Below, one piece after another: positions 15,917 to 22,701 of a stretch of 24,113 nt of DNA. The first letter of the stretch is position 1. Each line of letters begins with the position of its first letter. The stretch is from Butyrivibrio sp. Its GTDB lineage: Bacteria; Bacillota; Clostridia; Lachnospirales; Lachnospiraceae. Made by a program: the position numbers and the translations under genes. Location: assembly GCA_016297265.1 (NCBI GenBank), contig JAEDHB010000022.1, positions 1 through 24,113 of the forward strand, in the 5' to 3' direction. The notes beneath the pieces are model-generated. The model did not search any database. It was not told the origin of the DNA and saw only the letters and a program-made list of their open reading frames with translations.

Positions 15917-16549
15917 TTATATTCTTTTTTCACATACATCAAAAAGACAGCAACTGTCACAATGCGGCGTTGTCCTCGCCGTGCACACATCTCTGCCGTG
16001 CAATACAAATCTGTGGCATAAATCATTGCCCTCCTCGGGCGGAACTATTTTCCAAAGTTCCTTCTCGACCTTGCCCGGCTCTTTTATGCCCTTTACAAGT
16101 CCGATTCTGTTGGAAAGCCTGATGCAATGGGTATCCGTCACTATTGCAGGCTTGCCGTACACATCTCCCAAAACCAGATTTGCGGATTTACGTCCCACTC
16201 CGGGAAGCCTCAATAATTCCTCCATGGTATCAGGGACAACATAGTTAAATTCATCCCTTAACATTGTCATACATGCCTTGATATCCCTTGCCTTCGTGGC
16301 TCCAAGTCCGCATGGTCTCACTATTTTTTCTATCTCCTTAACCGGTGCGTCAGCAAGGGAATCCACATCAGGATACTTTGCATACAAATCCTGTACCACC
16401 ACATTCACGCGGGCATCGGTACACTGCGCCGCAAGTCGCACGCTCACCAGAAGCTTCCATGCGTCCTCGTAATCCAGGGAGCACTCTGCCTCAGGATATT
16501 CAATTTTAAGTCGGTCTATTATTTCTTTTACTCGTTCTTTTTTTGTCAT
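15917..16549 (-). CDS. nth: endonuclease III
   Basis: DNA glycosylase/AP lyase of base excision repair, removing oxidised pyrimidines. The 210-aa length fits. The helix-hairpin-helix LPGVGRKSANLVL holds catalytic K121, and D139 lies in VTDTHCIRLSNR. The C-terminal [4Fe-4S] ligands are C189, C197, C200 and C206. The spacing is C-x7-C-x2-C-x5-C, one residue longer in the first gap than the C-x6-C-x2-C-x5-C known from E. coli Nth and MutY; the codons were re-read and agree. It starts 1 nt after the upstream kinase-like gene stop, so the two form an operon. Confidence 0.95.
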   Translation of the reverse strand: MTKKERVKEIIDRLKIEYPEAECSLDYEDAWKLLVSVRLAAQCTDARVNVVVQDLYAKYPDVDSLADAPVKEIEKIVRPCGLGATKARDIKACMTMLRDEFNYVVPDTMEELLRLPGVGRKSANLVLGDVYGKPAIVTDTHCIRLSNRIGLVKGIKEPGKVEKELWKIVPPEEGNDLCHRFVLHGRDVCTARTTPHCDSCCLFDVCEKRI

Positions 16550-16550
16550 A

Positions 16551-17135
16551 TTACTCCGTAACTATTGCAAGAATTGCCTCGATGCACTTTTCGATTCCCA
16601 AAGCTTTGCTGTTAAGTGCAATGTGATAATTCTGGCTTTTTCCCCATTCTCTGTTTGTAAAATGTTTATAGTTAACTGCTCGTTTTTTGTTCTTGTCGTT
16701 GATTCTGGCCTCCGGCTTTTTCTCACTTTCGCCGTAAAGCCTGACAACTCTGTCAATCTTAAAATCCATATCGGCATGGATAAAAATATGGACTGCATCA
16801 GGATTGTCCTTCAATATATAATCCGCACATCTTCCCACAATTACACATGGACCTTTTTGTGCAATTTCCAAAATAACCTGGCGTTGCATTGCCCAGAGAA
16901 AATCCGATGTACTCAAACCTACCGAGCCCCCCAAACCAAAGGAAAATAAGGATTTGCCCGGAGCATGTTCGCCGGCTTCCTCAACATATTCAGGATTAAA
17001 TCCTGTTTTTTCCGCAACTTCTTTGATGATTTCCTTATCATAGTAGGGAATCCCCAAACGCTTTGCAATTTCTTTTGCAATTGTTCTTCCGCCGCTTCCG
17101 AATTCACGGCTGACAGTAATTATTTTTCCTTCCAT
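16551..17135 (-). CDS. cytidylate kinase-like family protein
   Basis: A 194-aa P-loop NMP-kinase-like protein of the cytidylate-kinase-like (AAA_26) family. The N-terminal segment KIITVSREFGSGGRTIAKEI carries the family's variant P-loop (GSGGRT), which lacks the usual GKS/T lysine of true cytidylate kinase. Then come YYDKEIIKEVAEKTGF and the lid region with GRCADYILKDNPDAVHIFIHA. A real cmk would show the canonical GPAGAGKST-like loop, so the substrate is unknown. Starts are GTG (17139-17141) or ATG (17133-17135), 4 and 10 nt after AAGGAG; the ATG is preferred. It is followed 1 nt later by nth, but the functional link is not clear. Confidence 0.85.
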   Translation of the reverse strand: MEGKIITVSREFGSGGRTIAKEIAKRLGIPYYDKEIIKEVAEKTGFNPEYVEEAGEHAPGKSLFSFGLGGSVGLSTSDFLWAMQRQVILEIAQKGPCVIVGRCADYILKDNPDAVHIFIHADMDFKIDRVVRLYGESEKKPEARINDKNKKRAVNYKHFTNREWGKSQNYHIALNSKALGIEKCIEAILAIVTE

Positions 17136-17157
17136 ATGCACAATACTCCTTGCATTG

Positions 17158-17186
17158 TTTAACTGCTTTATCTGTTATTATGTCAA
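17158..17186 (-). promoter_or_regulatory. possible promoter of the kinase-like/nth pair
   Basis: A perfect -35 TTGACA (17181-17186, minus strand) with a poor -10 GTTAAA 17 nt further on (17158-17163). It is the only promoter-like signal in the 99-bp gap. Confidence 0.3.
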
Positions 17187-17188
17187 TA

Positions 17189-17213
17189 ACTGCCGAACGA
17201 TATGTCCGGCAGT
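17189..17213 (-). terminator. hairpin after the phosphofructokinase gene, weak terminator
   Basis: ACTGCCG/CGGCAGT, 7 bp with an 11-nt loop, 21 nt downstream of the phosphofructokinase stop. It is followed by TATTGACATAAT rather than a U-run, so termination may be partial or Rho-assisted. Confidence 0.35.
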
Positions 17214-17234
17214 ATAATTTGATTATATGCTGTT

Positions 17235-18458
17235 TTATGATCTCTTGAGTCCGGTAAAATGTCTTGGAAGTCCATTCTGGGTTATGAAATTGATATCTCC
17301 CTGAATAAGCGGAAGGAAATAGTCAATTGCATCATCCGTGACATTGTTTTTACTGTCGTTAATCCATTTAGTAGGGAACTTCTTCTCAAAATTGGCACAG
17401 TTGGATGCATCCGTCATTCTGATTACCGTCTCATATGGTGAATCGCTGATTCTCTGGAAATACATCATTTTTCCTGTATTGCCCTCAAGTGCTGCACGAA
17501 GTCCCGCACTTCCGATTGCCTCCGCTTCCTCAATATCTGTCTTTGAAAGAAGATGCGATGAGCATCTCTGCATTACATTGAGTTCAACGGAACGAACCTT
17601 ACAGCCGATTCTCTCGGATACAATATGCTCCAATGCCTTACCTACACCATTCTGGAATTTGTGGCCAAATGCATCAACGCCGGCCATTGCATCCGTCTGA
17701 ACGCCTTCAATTGACGACAGGTCAACGCCCTCAGATACCGCGACAATGATTGCCTGATGCTTTGCCTGTTCTCTCTGAATATCTTCAATAAATCTGTCGA
17801 TATCAAAATCCGTCTCAGGAAGATAGATGAGGTGAGGAACCTCTTCCCCGATTGCCCTAAGAACGCATGTTGAGGCTGTGAGCCAGCCCGCATGACGGCC
17901 CATAATCTCAATAATGGTGATGGAATCAATGCTGTATACTGAGCTGTCGCGAATAATCTCATGCACTGTGGTTGCTACATATTTTGCAGCAGAACCAAAG
18001 CCCGGAGTATGGTCGGTAATAGGAAGGTCGTTATCGATTGTCTTTGGTACTCCGATTACCCTGTAAGGGAGTTTTTTGATTTCAAAATACTTTGACAATT
18101 TGACAACTGTATCCATCGAATCATTACCACCGATGTAGATAAAAATATCAATCATATGCTTTTCGAAGCATTTTGCAATTTTCTCATATACTTCTGAATT
18201 CTCATCTACATCAGGGAGCTTATACCTGCAGGAACCCAATACCGTAGATGGGGTTTGTCTCAAAAGTTCCAAATCCTCACTAGTACGAATAATTGATTTG
18301 AGGTTGATAAGATTGTCCTCAATCATTCCTTCTATTCCGTTGATTGAACCGAAAATAGCATCTATTTCCGAATTCTTATAACCTTCTCTGAACACACCTA
18401 ATAATGATGCATTAATTGCACAGGTTGGTCCACCTGACTGAGCAACTGCTATATTCAT
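17235..18458 (-). CDS. 6-phosphofructokinase, predicted PPi-dependent
   Basis: A 407-aa phosphofructokinase converting fructose 6-phosphate to fructose 1,6-bisphosphate in glycolysis. N-terminal AVAQSGGPTCAINASL, the phosphoryl-donor loop GGNDSMDT (110-117), PKTIDNDLP (138-146) and MGRHAGWLTA are clear. In ATP-using enzymes the donor loop is GGDGS and the later motif is PGTIDND. The Asp in GGNDS and the Lys in PKTIDND are the known marks of pyrophosphate dependence, so PPi is the likely donor (inference from family knowledge). The length exceeds the 320-aa bacterial ATP-PfkA type. AGGAGG is followed 6 nt later by the ATG. It stands alone as a transcription unit or follows the deaminase gene. 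Confidence 0.92.
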   Translation of the reverse strand: MNIAVAQSGGPTCAINASLLGVFREGYKNSEIDAIFGSINGIEGMIEDNLINLKSIIRTSEDLELLRQTPSTVLGSCRYKLPDVDENSEVYEKIAKCFEKHMIDIFIYIGGNDSMDTVVKLSKYFEIKKLPYRVIGVPKTIDNDLPITDHTPGFGSAAKYVATTVHEIIRDSSVYSIDSITIIEIMGRHAGWLTASTCVLRAIGEEVPHLIYLPETDFDIDRFIEDIQREQAKHQAIIVAVSEGVDLSSIEGVQTDAMAGVDAFGHKFQNGVGKALEHIVSERIGCKVRSVELNVMQRCSSHLLSKTDIEEAEAIGSAGLRAALEGNTGKMMYFQRISDSPYETVIRMTDASNCANFEKKFPTKWINDSKNNVTDDAIDYFLPLIQGDINFITQNGLPRHFTGLKRS

Positions 18459-18486
18459 ATAATCCTCCTAAATCACAAATCATAAT

Positions 18487-18492
18487 ATTATA
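18487..18492 (-). promoter_or_regulatory. -10 element upstream of phosphofructokinase
   Basis: A perfect TATAAT on the minus strand 28 nt before the ATG; no recognisable -35 at 16-18 nt. The start would fall about 20 nt before the ATG. Confidence 0.4.
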
Positions 18493-18548
18493 CAATCTAT
18501 TGCACTAGATACATTACCACAACGGCAAAAATAATTCTATACTAAAAT

Positions 18549-18998
18549 CTAGTAATTTGTTGTATTTTCAAGCGACTTGTATTCTTCAAAAAGTTCCAGA
18601 CAGGCCTCCCTGTCCTGATTTACAATAAATTCTTCACCGCGTTCCTCTTCATAAAACTGTTTGTCCCTGAATCCAATCTCCTCAGTATCCAATGTATTAC
18701 AGCCATAATATACCTTGGAAATATTGGCCCATTTGATAGCACCCAGGCACATCGGACATGGCTCCGCAGTGGTGTAAAGTTCACAGTCTGACAAATCAAA
18801 ATTGTTGATATTGCCGCAGGCATTCCTTATTGCCATAACTTCTCCGTGGCAGGTGGGGTCATTGCGCTTTACAACTTCATTGTGCCCTCTGCCAATTATT
18901 TTGCCATCCTTTACAATCACACAACCGAAAGGGCCTCCCTCATTGGCGCGAATACCCGTCTGCGCCTCCTTGATTGCAATTCTCATATATTCCGTCAT
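18549..18998 (-). CDS. nucleoside deaminase, guanine-deaminase (GuaD)-like
   Basis: A 149-aa zinc-dependent deaminase of the CDA fold. Zinc and catalytic residues are H51-x-E53 (CHGEVMAIRNA) and C81-x2-C84 (EPCPMCLGAIKWA). The N-terminal EGGPFGCVIVKDGKIIG and the C-terminal EEIGFRDKQFYEE resemble Bacillus guanine deaminase more than TadA, so guanine to xanthine is the best guess; tRNA adenosine deaminase cannot be excluded by eye. The frame is open further upstream to 19061, but ATG 18996-18998 has GGAGG 7 nt upstream and starts where the family starts. It has its own extended -10 promoter and precedes the phosphofructokinase gene by 90 nt, with no clear terminator between them. Confidence 0.88.
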   Translation of the reverse strand: MTEYMRIAIKEAQTGIRANEGGPFGCVIVKDGKIIGRGHNEVVKRNDPTCHGEVMAIRNACGNINNFDLSDCELYTTAEPCPMCLGAIKWANISKVYYGCNTLDTEEIGFRDKQFYEEERGEEFIVNQDREACLELFEEYKSLENTTNY

Positions 18999-19023
18999 CA
19001 CTGCACCTCCACAGATATAATCT

Positions 19024-19032
19024 ATTGTAACA
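19024..19032 (-). promoter_or_regulatory. extended -10 promoter of the deaminase gene
   Basis: TGTTACAAT on the minus strand (hexamer 19024-19029); the -35 is poor. It leaves a leader of about 18 nt with GGAGG, and it sits just downstream of the hydrolase terminator. Confidence 0.5.
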
Positions 19033-19043
19033 CATATCCGGCA

Positions 19044-19078
19044 CAAATAAAAGAAGCACAACCGATTTTCAGCTGTGC
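19044..19078 (-). terminator. intrinsic terminator after the alpha/beta hydrolase
   Basis: Minus-strand stem GCACAGCTGA (19069-19078) / TCGGTTGTGC (19056-19065), 10 bp with two wobble pairs and loop AAA, followed by TTCTTTTATTTG. It ends the tetR-hydrolase unit. Confidence 0.8.
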
Positions 19079-19093
19079 CTACTTGAATTCACA

Positions 19094-20032
19094 TTATCCT
19101 ATTATTTCTTTCATTGCCTTTTGGTATTGCTCATAATTATCCATTGCAGAAAAATGTCCGGCATTCTGAATCAAAAAGCATTTTTTAACCGGCGCCGATA
19201 TTTTTTCAAGATATTCCTGTGCTATCTCATATGGTGCCTGCCAGTCCTTTTCACCAAGAATAAAGTATACCGGAACCTCATAGCAGTCTGCTCCTTTTAA
19301 CGAAAGTTTCCACATCTCCTGAAAAAGCAATTTGTTGATGGACATTGCTTTTATAAGAGGAAACATAAGTCTGCCTGAATATGTAGGATTGTTTTTGTAC
19401 GCCTTAATCAGCTTCATACTGTCAACTCCAAGTCCAAGCTTTGCCTGTATCCTTCTAAATGCACCAAGTTTTTTCTGAAATGTTTTGTCAAATTCATGCG
19501 TTGGATATTCACCCAGATTGTCAATTGCATTTATTATTTTGTGATCATTATTAGCCTTGGCAACCTCGACTGCTTTCTTATATCCCAGTACTTCATTGTC
19601 ATAAAAATCTACCACCTGATTGACGCCTATATACATTAATACATGTTCCGGGTGTTCCTTTGCCAATTCCATTCCCAATACTGAGCCAAAGGAATGTCCG
19701 ACAATTCCAATCTTGTCTTTGCCGTATTTCTGTTTGAGGTGAAGTACGGTCATCAGCAAATCCTCTTTGAGCATATCCAGTGTCGGACGGACTTTTTTGT
19801 TGGCCAGATAAGAATATCCGCAGCCGCTCTGGTCATAAAATACCATGGTATAAGCACCGCTGAATTCCTTTTCGATTATATGCGAAAAGCAGGATTCCGA
19901 GCTTCCCGGTCCGCCGTGAATATAGAGAAGAACCGGCTTGTCCGATGCCGCTTTCAGATGCAGCAGGTATTCCTTGTGTCCGTTAATCTCAATATACTCT
20001 TCGCTCCAGTTTTCAGGTAAAATTTTTTTCAT
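19094..20032 (-). CDS. alpha/beta hydrolase, proline iminopeptidase-like
   Basis: A 312-aa alpha/beta-fold hydrolase. The oxyanion-hole motif HGGPGSS is at 39-45 and the nucleophile elbow is GHSFG with S114. The likely acid Asp lies in ILGEKDWQAPY and the His in NAGHFSAMDNY, so the triad looks intact. HGGPGS with a helical cap is the S33/proline-iminopeptidase pattern, but many such proteins are esterases; the substrate is unknown. No signal peptide is present, so it is cytoplasmic. The ATG at 20030-20032 follows the tetR stop by 1 nt and uses GAGGAGG in the tetR end; an in-frame ATG 15 nt upstream is part of that site. Control by the TetR protein is likely. Confidence 0.9.
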   Translation of the reverse strand: MKKILPENWSEEYIEINGHKEYLLHLKAASDKPVLLYIHGGPGSSESCFSHIIEKEFSGAYTMVFYDQSGCGYSYLANKKVRPTLDMLKEDLLMTVLHLKQKYGKDKIGIVGHSFGSVLGMELAKEHPEHVLMYIGVNQVVDFYDNEVLGYKKAVEVAKANNDHKIINAIDNLGEYPTHEFDKTFQKKLGAFRRIQAKLGLGVDSMKLIKAYKNNPTYSGRLMFPLIKAMSINKLLFQEMWKLSLKGADCYEVPVYFILGEKDWQAPYEIAQEYLEKISAPVKKCFLIQNAGHFSAMDNYEQYQKAMKEIIG

Positions 20033-20033
20033 G

Positions 20034-20708
20034 CTAAGCCTCCTCATTCATCATTCTTATTACATTATCATATACGATTTCAAGCATTTTCCGCGGGCTG
20101 AACAGAGTCTCGACGAATTTGCCTGCCAATGCGTTGTTCTTATTAAATACAGTCTCCGTTTCAACTCCGGTATATGAAAATACTATGAATGAAAAAATCT
20201 CTTCCAATGAATATTTCATATTAACACTGTTGCTGAGACGGTTATCAATTTCTGATTTTACAATGGAATATACTGCTTCTCTCAAATAACCCTTATTGCT
20301 GGGTATTTTAGCATTGTTAAGAACCTTCTTGATTCTGTCGGGATAATTAAGTGCAAAATTAGTTATTTCACAATTCAGCCTGCCGATTTCAAACAAGTCA
20401 TCTTCCAGAATCTCTGCAAGAATATCAATACACGCTTTCAGTTTATTCTCAAAAGACTCCTCAGAATGTAATATATCATCAACCTTGGGAATAATACATA
20501 TCCTGCTTCTGATATCACAAATCATATCTGCAAGAATTTCATCAACATCCTTATAATACCTGTATATTCCGCCCTGACTCAGTCCGCTTTCATTGATTAC
20601 ATCCTGCATGGTAATTGTACACATAGTCTTGCAGAGACTTACACGGTAGGCGGCATCAATTATTTCCTTTCTCTTTGCATCAAGATATTCCTGTGTAACC
20701 TTCGGCAT
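20034..20708 (-). CDS. TetR/AcrR family transcriptional regulator
   Basis: A 224-aa TetR-type repressor. The DNA-binding domain covers about residues 10-58, with AKRKEIIDAAYRVSL leading into the helix-turn-helix TMQDVINESGLSQGGIYRYY; the rest is an all-helical ligand domain. The ribosome site AGGAG lies 7 nt before the ATG and inside the right arm of an inverted repeat (20714-20749) that also covers the -10. Autorepression is the simple reading. It is followed by the alpha/beta hydrolase after 1 nt and preceded by a DrrAB-like ABC exporter on the same strand, so it may respond to a toxic small molecule (inference). Confidence 0.94.
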   Translation of the reverse strand: MPKVTQEYLDAKRKEIIDAAYRVSLCKTMCTITMQDVINESGLSQGGIYRYYKDVDEILADMICDIRSRICIIPKVDDILHSEESFENKLKACIDILAEILEDDLFEIGRLNCEITNFALNYPDRIKKVLNNAKIPSNKGYLREAVYSIVKSEIDNRLSNSVNMKYSLEEIFSFIVFSYTGVETETVFNKNNALAGKFVETLFSPRKMLEIVYDNVIRMMNEEA

Positions 20709-20749
20709 AAAAAAACTCCTAAAATGAATATAGTTTCATTTTAGGAGTT
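20709..20749 (-). promoter_or_regulatory. operator 1 of the TetR protein, doubling as intrinsic terminator
   Basis: A perfect 15-bp inverted repeat, 20714-20728 and 20735-20749, around a 6-nt centre. Its core AATGAAAC-N2-TATTCATT (minus strand) recurs in operator 2. It overlaps the -10 (20738-20743) and the expected start near 20731. In read-through RNA from the ABC genes the same repeat forms a stem followed by U7 (20709-20715), and the outer arm ACTCC pairs with the AGGAG of tetR. Confidence 0.7.
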
Positions 20750-20766
20750 GTCTGCTCATTTGTCAA
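20738..20766 (-). promoter_or_regulatory. tetR-hydrolase promoter
   Basis: Minus strand: perfect -35 TTGACA (20761-20766), 17-nt spacer, -10 TAAAAT (20738-20743). The start falls near 20731, in the centre of operator 1, giving a leader of about 23 nt that retains only the right arm with the ribosome site. Confidence 0.8.
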
Positions 20767-20767
20767 T

Positions 20768-20797
20768 ATAAAAAATGAATAATGTTTCATTTTTTAT
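20768..20797. promoter_or_regulatory. operator 2 of the TetR protein
   Basis: A 12-bp inverted repeat (20768-20779 and 20786-20797) around a 6-nt centre, upstream of the tetR -35 and across the ABC permease stop codon. The central 22 bp match operator 1 at 20 positions; the two centres are 51 bp apart, near five helical turns. Confidence 0.6.
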
Positions 20798-21686
20798 GTT
20801 TCACTGAATTTAACCGGTTAATAATTATGAATAGAAGTATGAATAATATCGTCGATACGCCCACAACAATATACATAGCAGGAAGGGTCACCTTGGTGCC
20901 GTTAAAATATATATTGCAATCGATGGAATCCTTAATCTTTTCCACCACATCTTCAGGGAAACCTACATTTCCCATCTCTTCAAATACACCGCGCAAGACA
21001 ATGTTGCGAATCAAACTTGTTCCGTAGGTTCCCGGGAGATACATAAGAACATTTCTAAGTCCCGCTGAAAAACTGTAAATCGGCATATATGCACCGCAGA
21101 TAAATCCATAACCTGCACTGATAATTGTTCCGATTGCGGATGCCTGTCCCTGTGTTTTGGTAAGTCCGTTGAGAACACAGGATAAGGAGGTTCCGAACAT
21201 GCACATCAAAAGAACTGTTGCAAGAATTGTAATAACATCATTTCCGTTCATATACCATCCGTTATTGGCAAGATAAATAAAGCAGGCGCCGCAGGCAACA
21301 AAACATATGATAATCGTAGACACCAGTGTTGCAACATAGTAACCGGCGGCAACAACTGAATTTTTTACCGGTGAAACGGTGATATCCTTAATTCCGCCGC
21401 TGATTTTGTCCTGCACCATCATTGTATTGCAGCAAAACGCAACGGTAATACAGCTTACGGCCAGCAACGAGGTGAACAGCTGTCCGCCCACTGTTGCATT
21501 CAAAAGTTTATCCGCAACCGTGACTCCCTCCGGAATTGCTGAAGCGAAAGAATCCTTATATACATTTGCAAGAAAAGTCATATACAGTACTAACAGGATG
21601 ACCGGTGTTATCAATGATGTAAAAAACAGTGCCTTGTCCTTGAAATACAGCTGGATATTTCTTCTTGTAAGATTTGCAAATCCCAT
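20787..21686 (-). CDS. ABC-2 type transporter permease (DrrB-like)
   Basis: A 299-aa ABC-2 permease with six hydrophobic segments. The first is near residues 20-42, followed by an outer loop of about 50 residues, then a cluster from about residue 75 to 285. The intracellular VQDKISGGIKDITVSPVKNSVV segment is the conserved DrrB/NodJ-type coupling region. It is probably half of an exporter for drugs or lipids. The start overlaps the ATPase stop by one base (TAATG), so the two are translated together. The last codons lie within operator 2 of the downstream tetR promoter. The substrate is unknown. Confidence 0.9.
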   Translation of the reverse strand: MGFANLTRRNIQLYFKDKALFFTSLITPVILLVLYMTFLANVYKDSFASAIPEGVTVADKLLNATVGGQLFTSLLAVSCITVAFCCNTMMVQDKISGGIKDITVSPVKNSVVAAGYYVATLVSTIIICFVACGACFIYLANNGWYMNGNDVITILATVLLMCMFGTSLSCVLNGLTKTQGQASAIGTIISAGYGFICGAYMPIYSFSAGLRNVLMYLPGTYGTSLIRNIVLRGVFEEMGNVGFPEDVVEKIKDSIDCNIYFNGTKVTLPAMYIVVGVSTILFILLFIIINRLNSVKHKK

Positions 21687-22600
21687 TACTTATTATCCTC
21701 CACTTCTATTTTTTTGCCCGTTACAGCAAGGAAAACATCATCCATTTTTCCTTTAATAATTTCATAATCAGTAAATAATTCCGGATGCTCCTGAATTAAT
21801 TTTGTAGCTGTAGCAGTATCGGGAACTTCTATCCTGATGTTATTACGAATTACTTCATAAGGAAGATTAAACTGTTTTGCAGTTGCCTCATCCATTTCGT
21901 AGAATGTAATATAATCACCGGTATATGTATTCTTGAGTTCCAAAGGGCTTCCTTCTGCCACGATTTTTCCGCTGTCAAGAATGACTACATAGTCCGCATC
22001 CACGGTTTCTTCCATGTAATGCGTAGTAAGAAATACCGTCATATTTTCTCTGTGACGCAATTCTGATACCACATCCCAGAGAAGTTTTCTGGTCTGAGGG
22101 TCAAGACCTGTGGTTGGCTCGTCCAGAATGAGTATCTCAGGCCTGTGAATCAGCGCTCTCGCAATATCAATTCTTCTTCTCTGGCCTCCGGAAAGTTTCC
22201 CAACGGTTCTTCCCAGCAAATCCTTAAAATCCAGCAATTCTGCAAGTTCATCAAGTCTCTTTTTAAAGGCATCACCGGTTATTCCGTACAATGCTGCTCT
22301 GCTTCTCAGATTATCTTTTACCGTGAGCGGCTGGTCGAGAACCGAATTCTGAAATACAACACCGATTCTACGCGCTGTCTCCTCAAACCCTCCATCAACA
22401 TCTTTGCCACAAATTTTAACAACTCCGCTATCCTTAGAAAGCTGTCCGCACATGATGGAAATCGTTGTGGATTTGCCTGCGCCGTTCACACCGAGAAATG
22501 CAAACAATTCGCCCTGCTTAACTCGGAAAGACAAATCTCTTACTGCGTTAACTGCCCCGAAGCTCTTGTTAAGATTGTCAATTTCAATAATATTTTCCAT
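21686..22600 (-). CDS. ABC transporter ATP-binding protein (DrrA-like)
   Basis: A 304-aa ABC ATPase. Walker A GVNGAGKST is at 37-45, the Q-loop is VVFQNS, the signature is LSGGQRRRIDIARAL, Walker B is ILILDEPTTGLDPQT and the switch His is in TTHYMEETVDADY. The C-terminal ~85 residues are the accessory domain of DrrA-type drug exporters. GGGGGAAAT precedes the ATG. It is the first gene of an ABC-permease pair and lies 100 bp after the serine acetyltransferase gene; the gap holds an inverted repeat that is either the leader hairpin of this operon or the terminator of the preceding one. Confidence 0.95.
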   Translation of the reverse strand: MENIIEIDNLNKSFGAVNAVRDLSFRVKQGELFAFLGVNGAGKSTTISIMCGQLSKDSGVVKICGKDVDGGFEETARRIGVVFQNSVLDQPLTVKDNLRSRAALYGITGDAFKKRLDELAELLDFKDLLGRTVGKLSGGQRRRIDIARALIHRPEILILDEPTTGLDPQTRKLLWDVVSELRHRENMTVFLTTHYMEETVDADYVVILDSGKIVAEGSPLELKNTYTGDYITFYEMDEATAKQFNLPYEVIRNNIRIEVPDTATATKLIQEHPELFTDYEIIKGKMDDVFLAVTGKKIEVEDNK

Positions 22601-22618
22601 ATTTCCCCCTACATAAAA

Positions 22619-22651
22619 TAATAGGAATCCACTTTATCCGGATTCCTATTA
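22619..22651 (-). other. inverted repeat: terminator of the serine acetyltransferase gene or leader hairpin of the ABC operon
   Basis: Perfect 12-bp arms (22619-22630, 22640-22651; core AATAGGAATCC) around 9 nt, followed on the minus strand by ATTTTATG. A possible promoter TTGTTA-N17-TATTCT upstream would start the ABC mRNA almost exactly at the 5' arm, making it a 5'-end hairpin; a terminator or operator role is equally possible. Confidence 0.5.
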
Positions 22652-22701
22652 AGAATACACTATATTGTACAACTTAACAAATTAAATTATTATAAATTGT
22701 T

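Noticed and set aside
18999..19061. 21-residue N-terminal extension of the deaminase (cysteine-rich)
   Set aside because: It covers the promoter and the GGAGG site of the true start.
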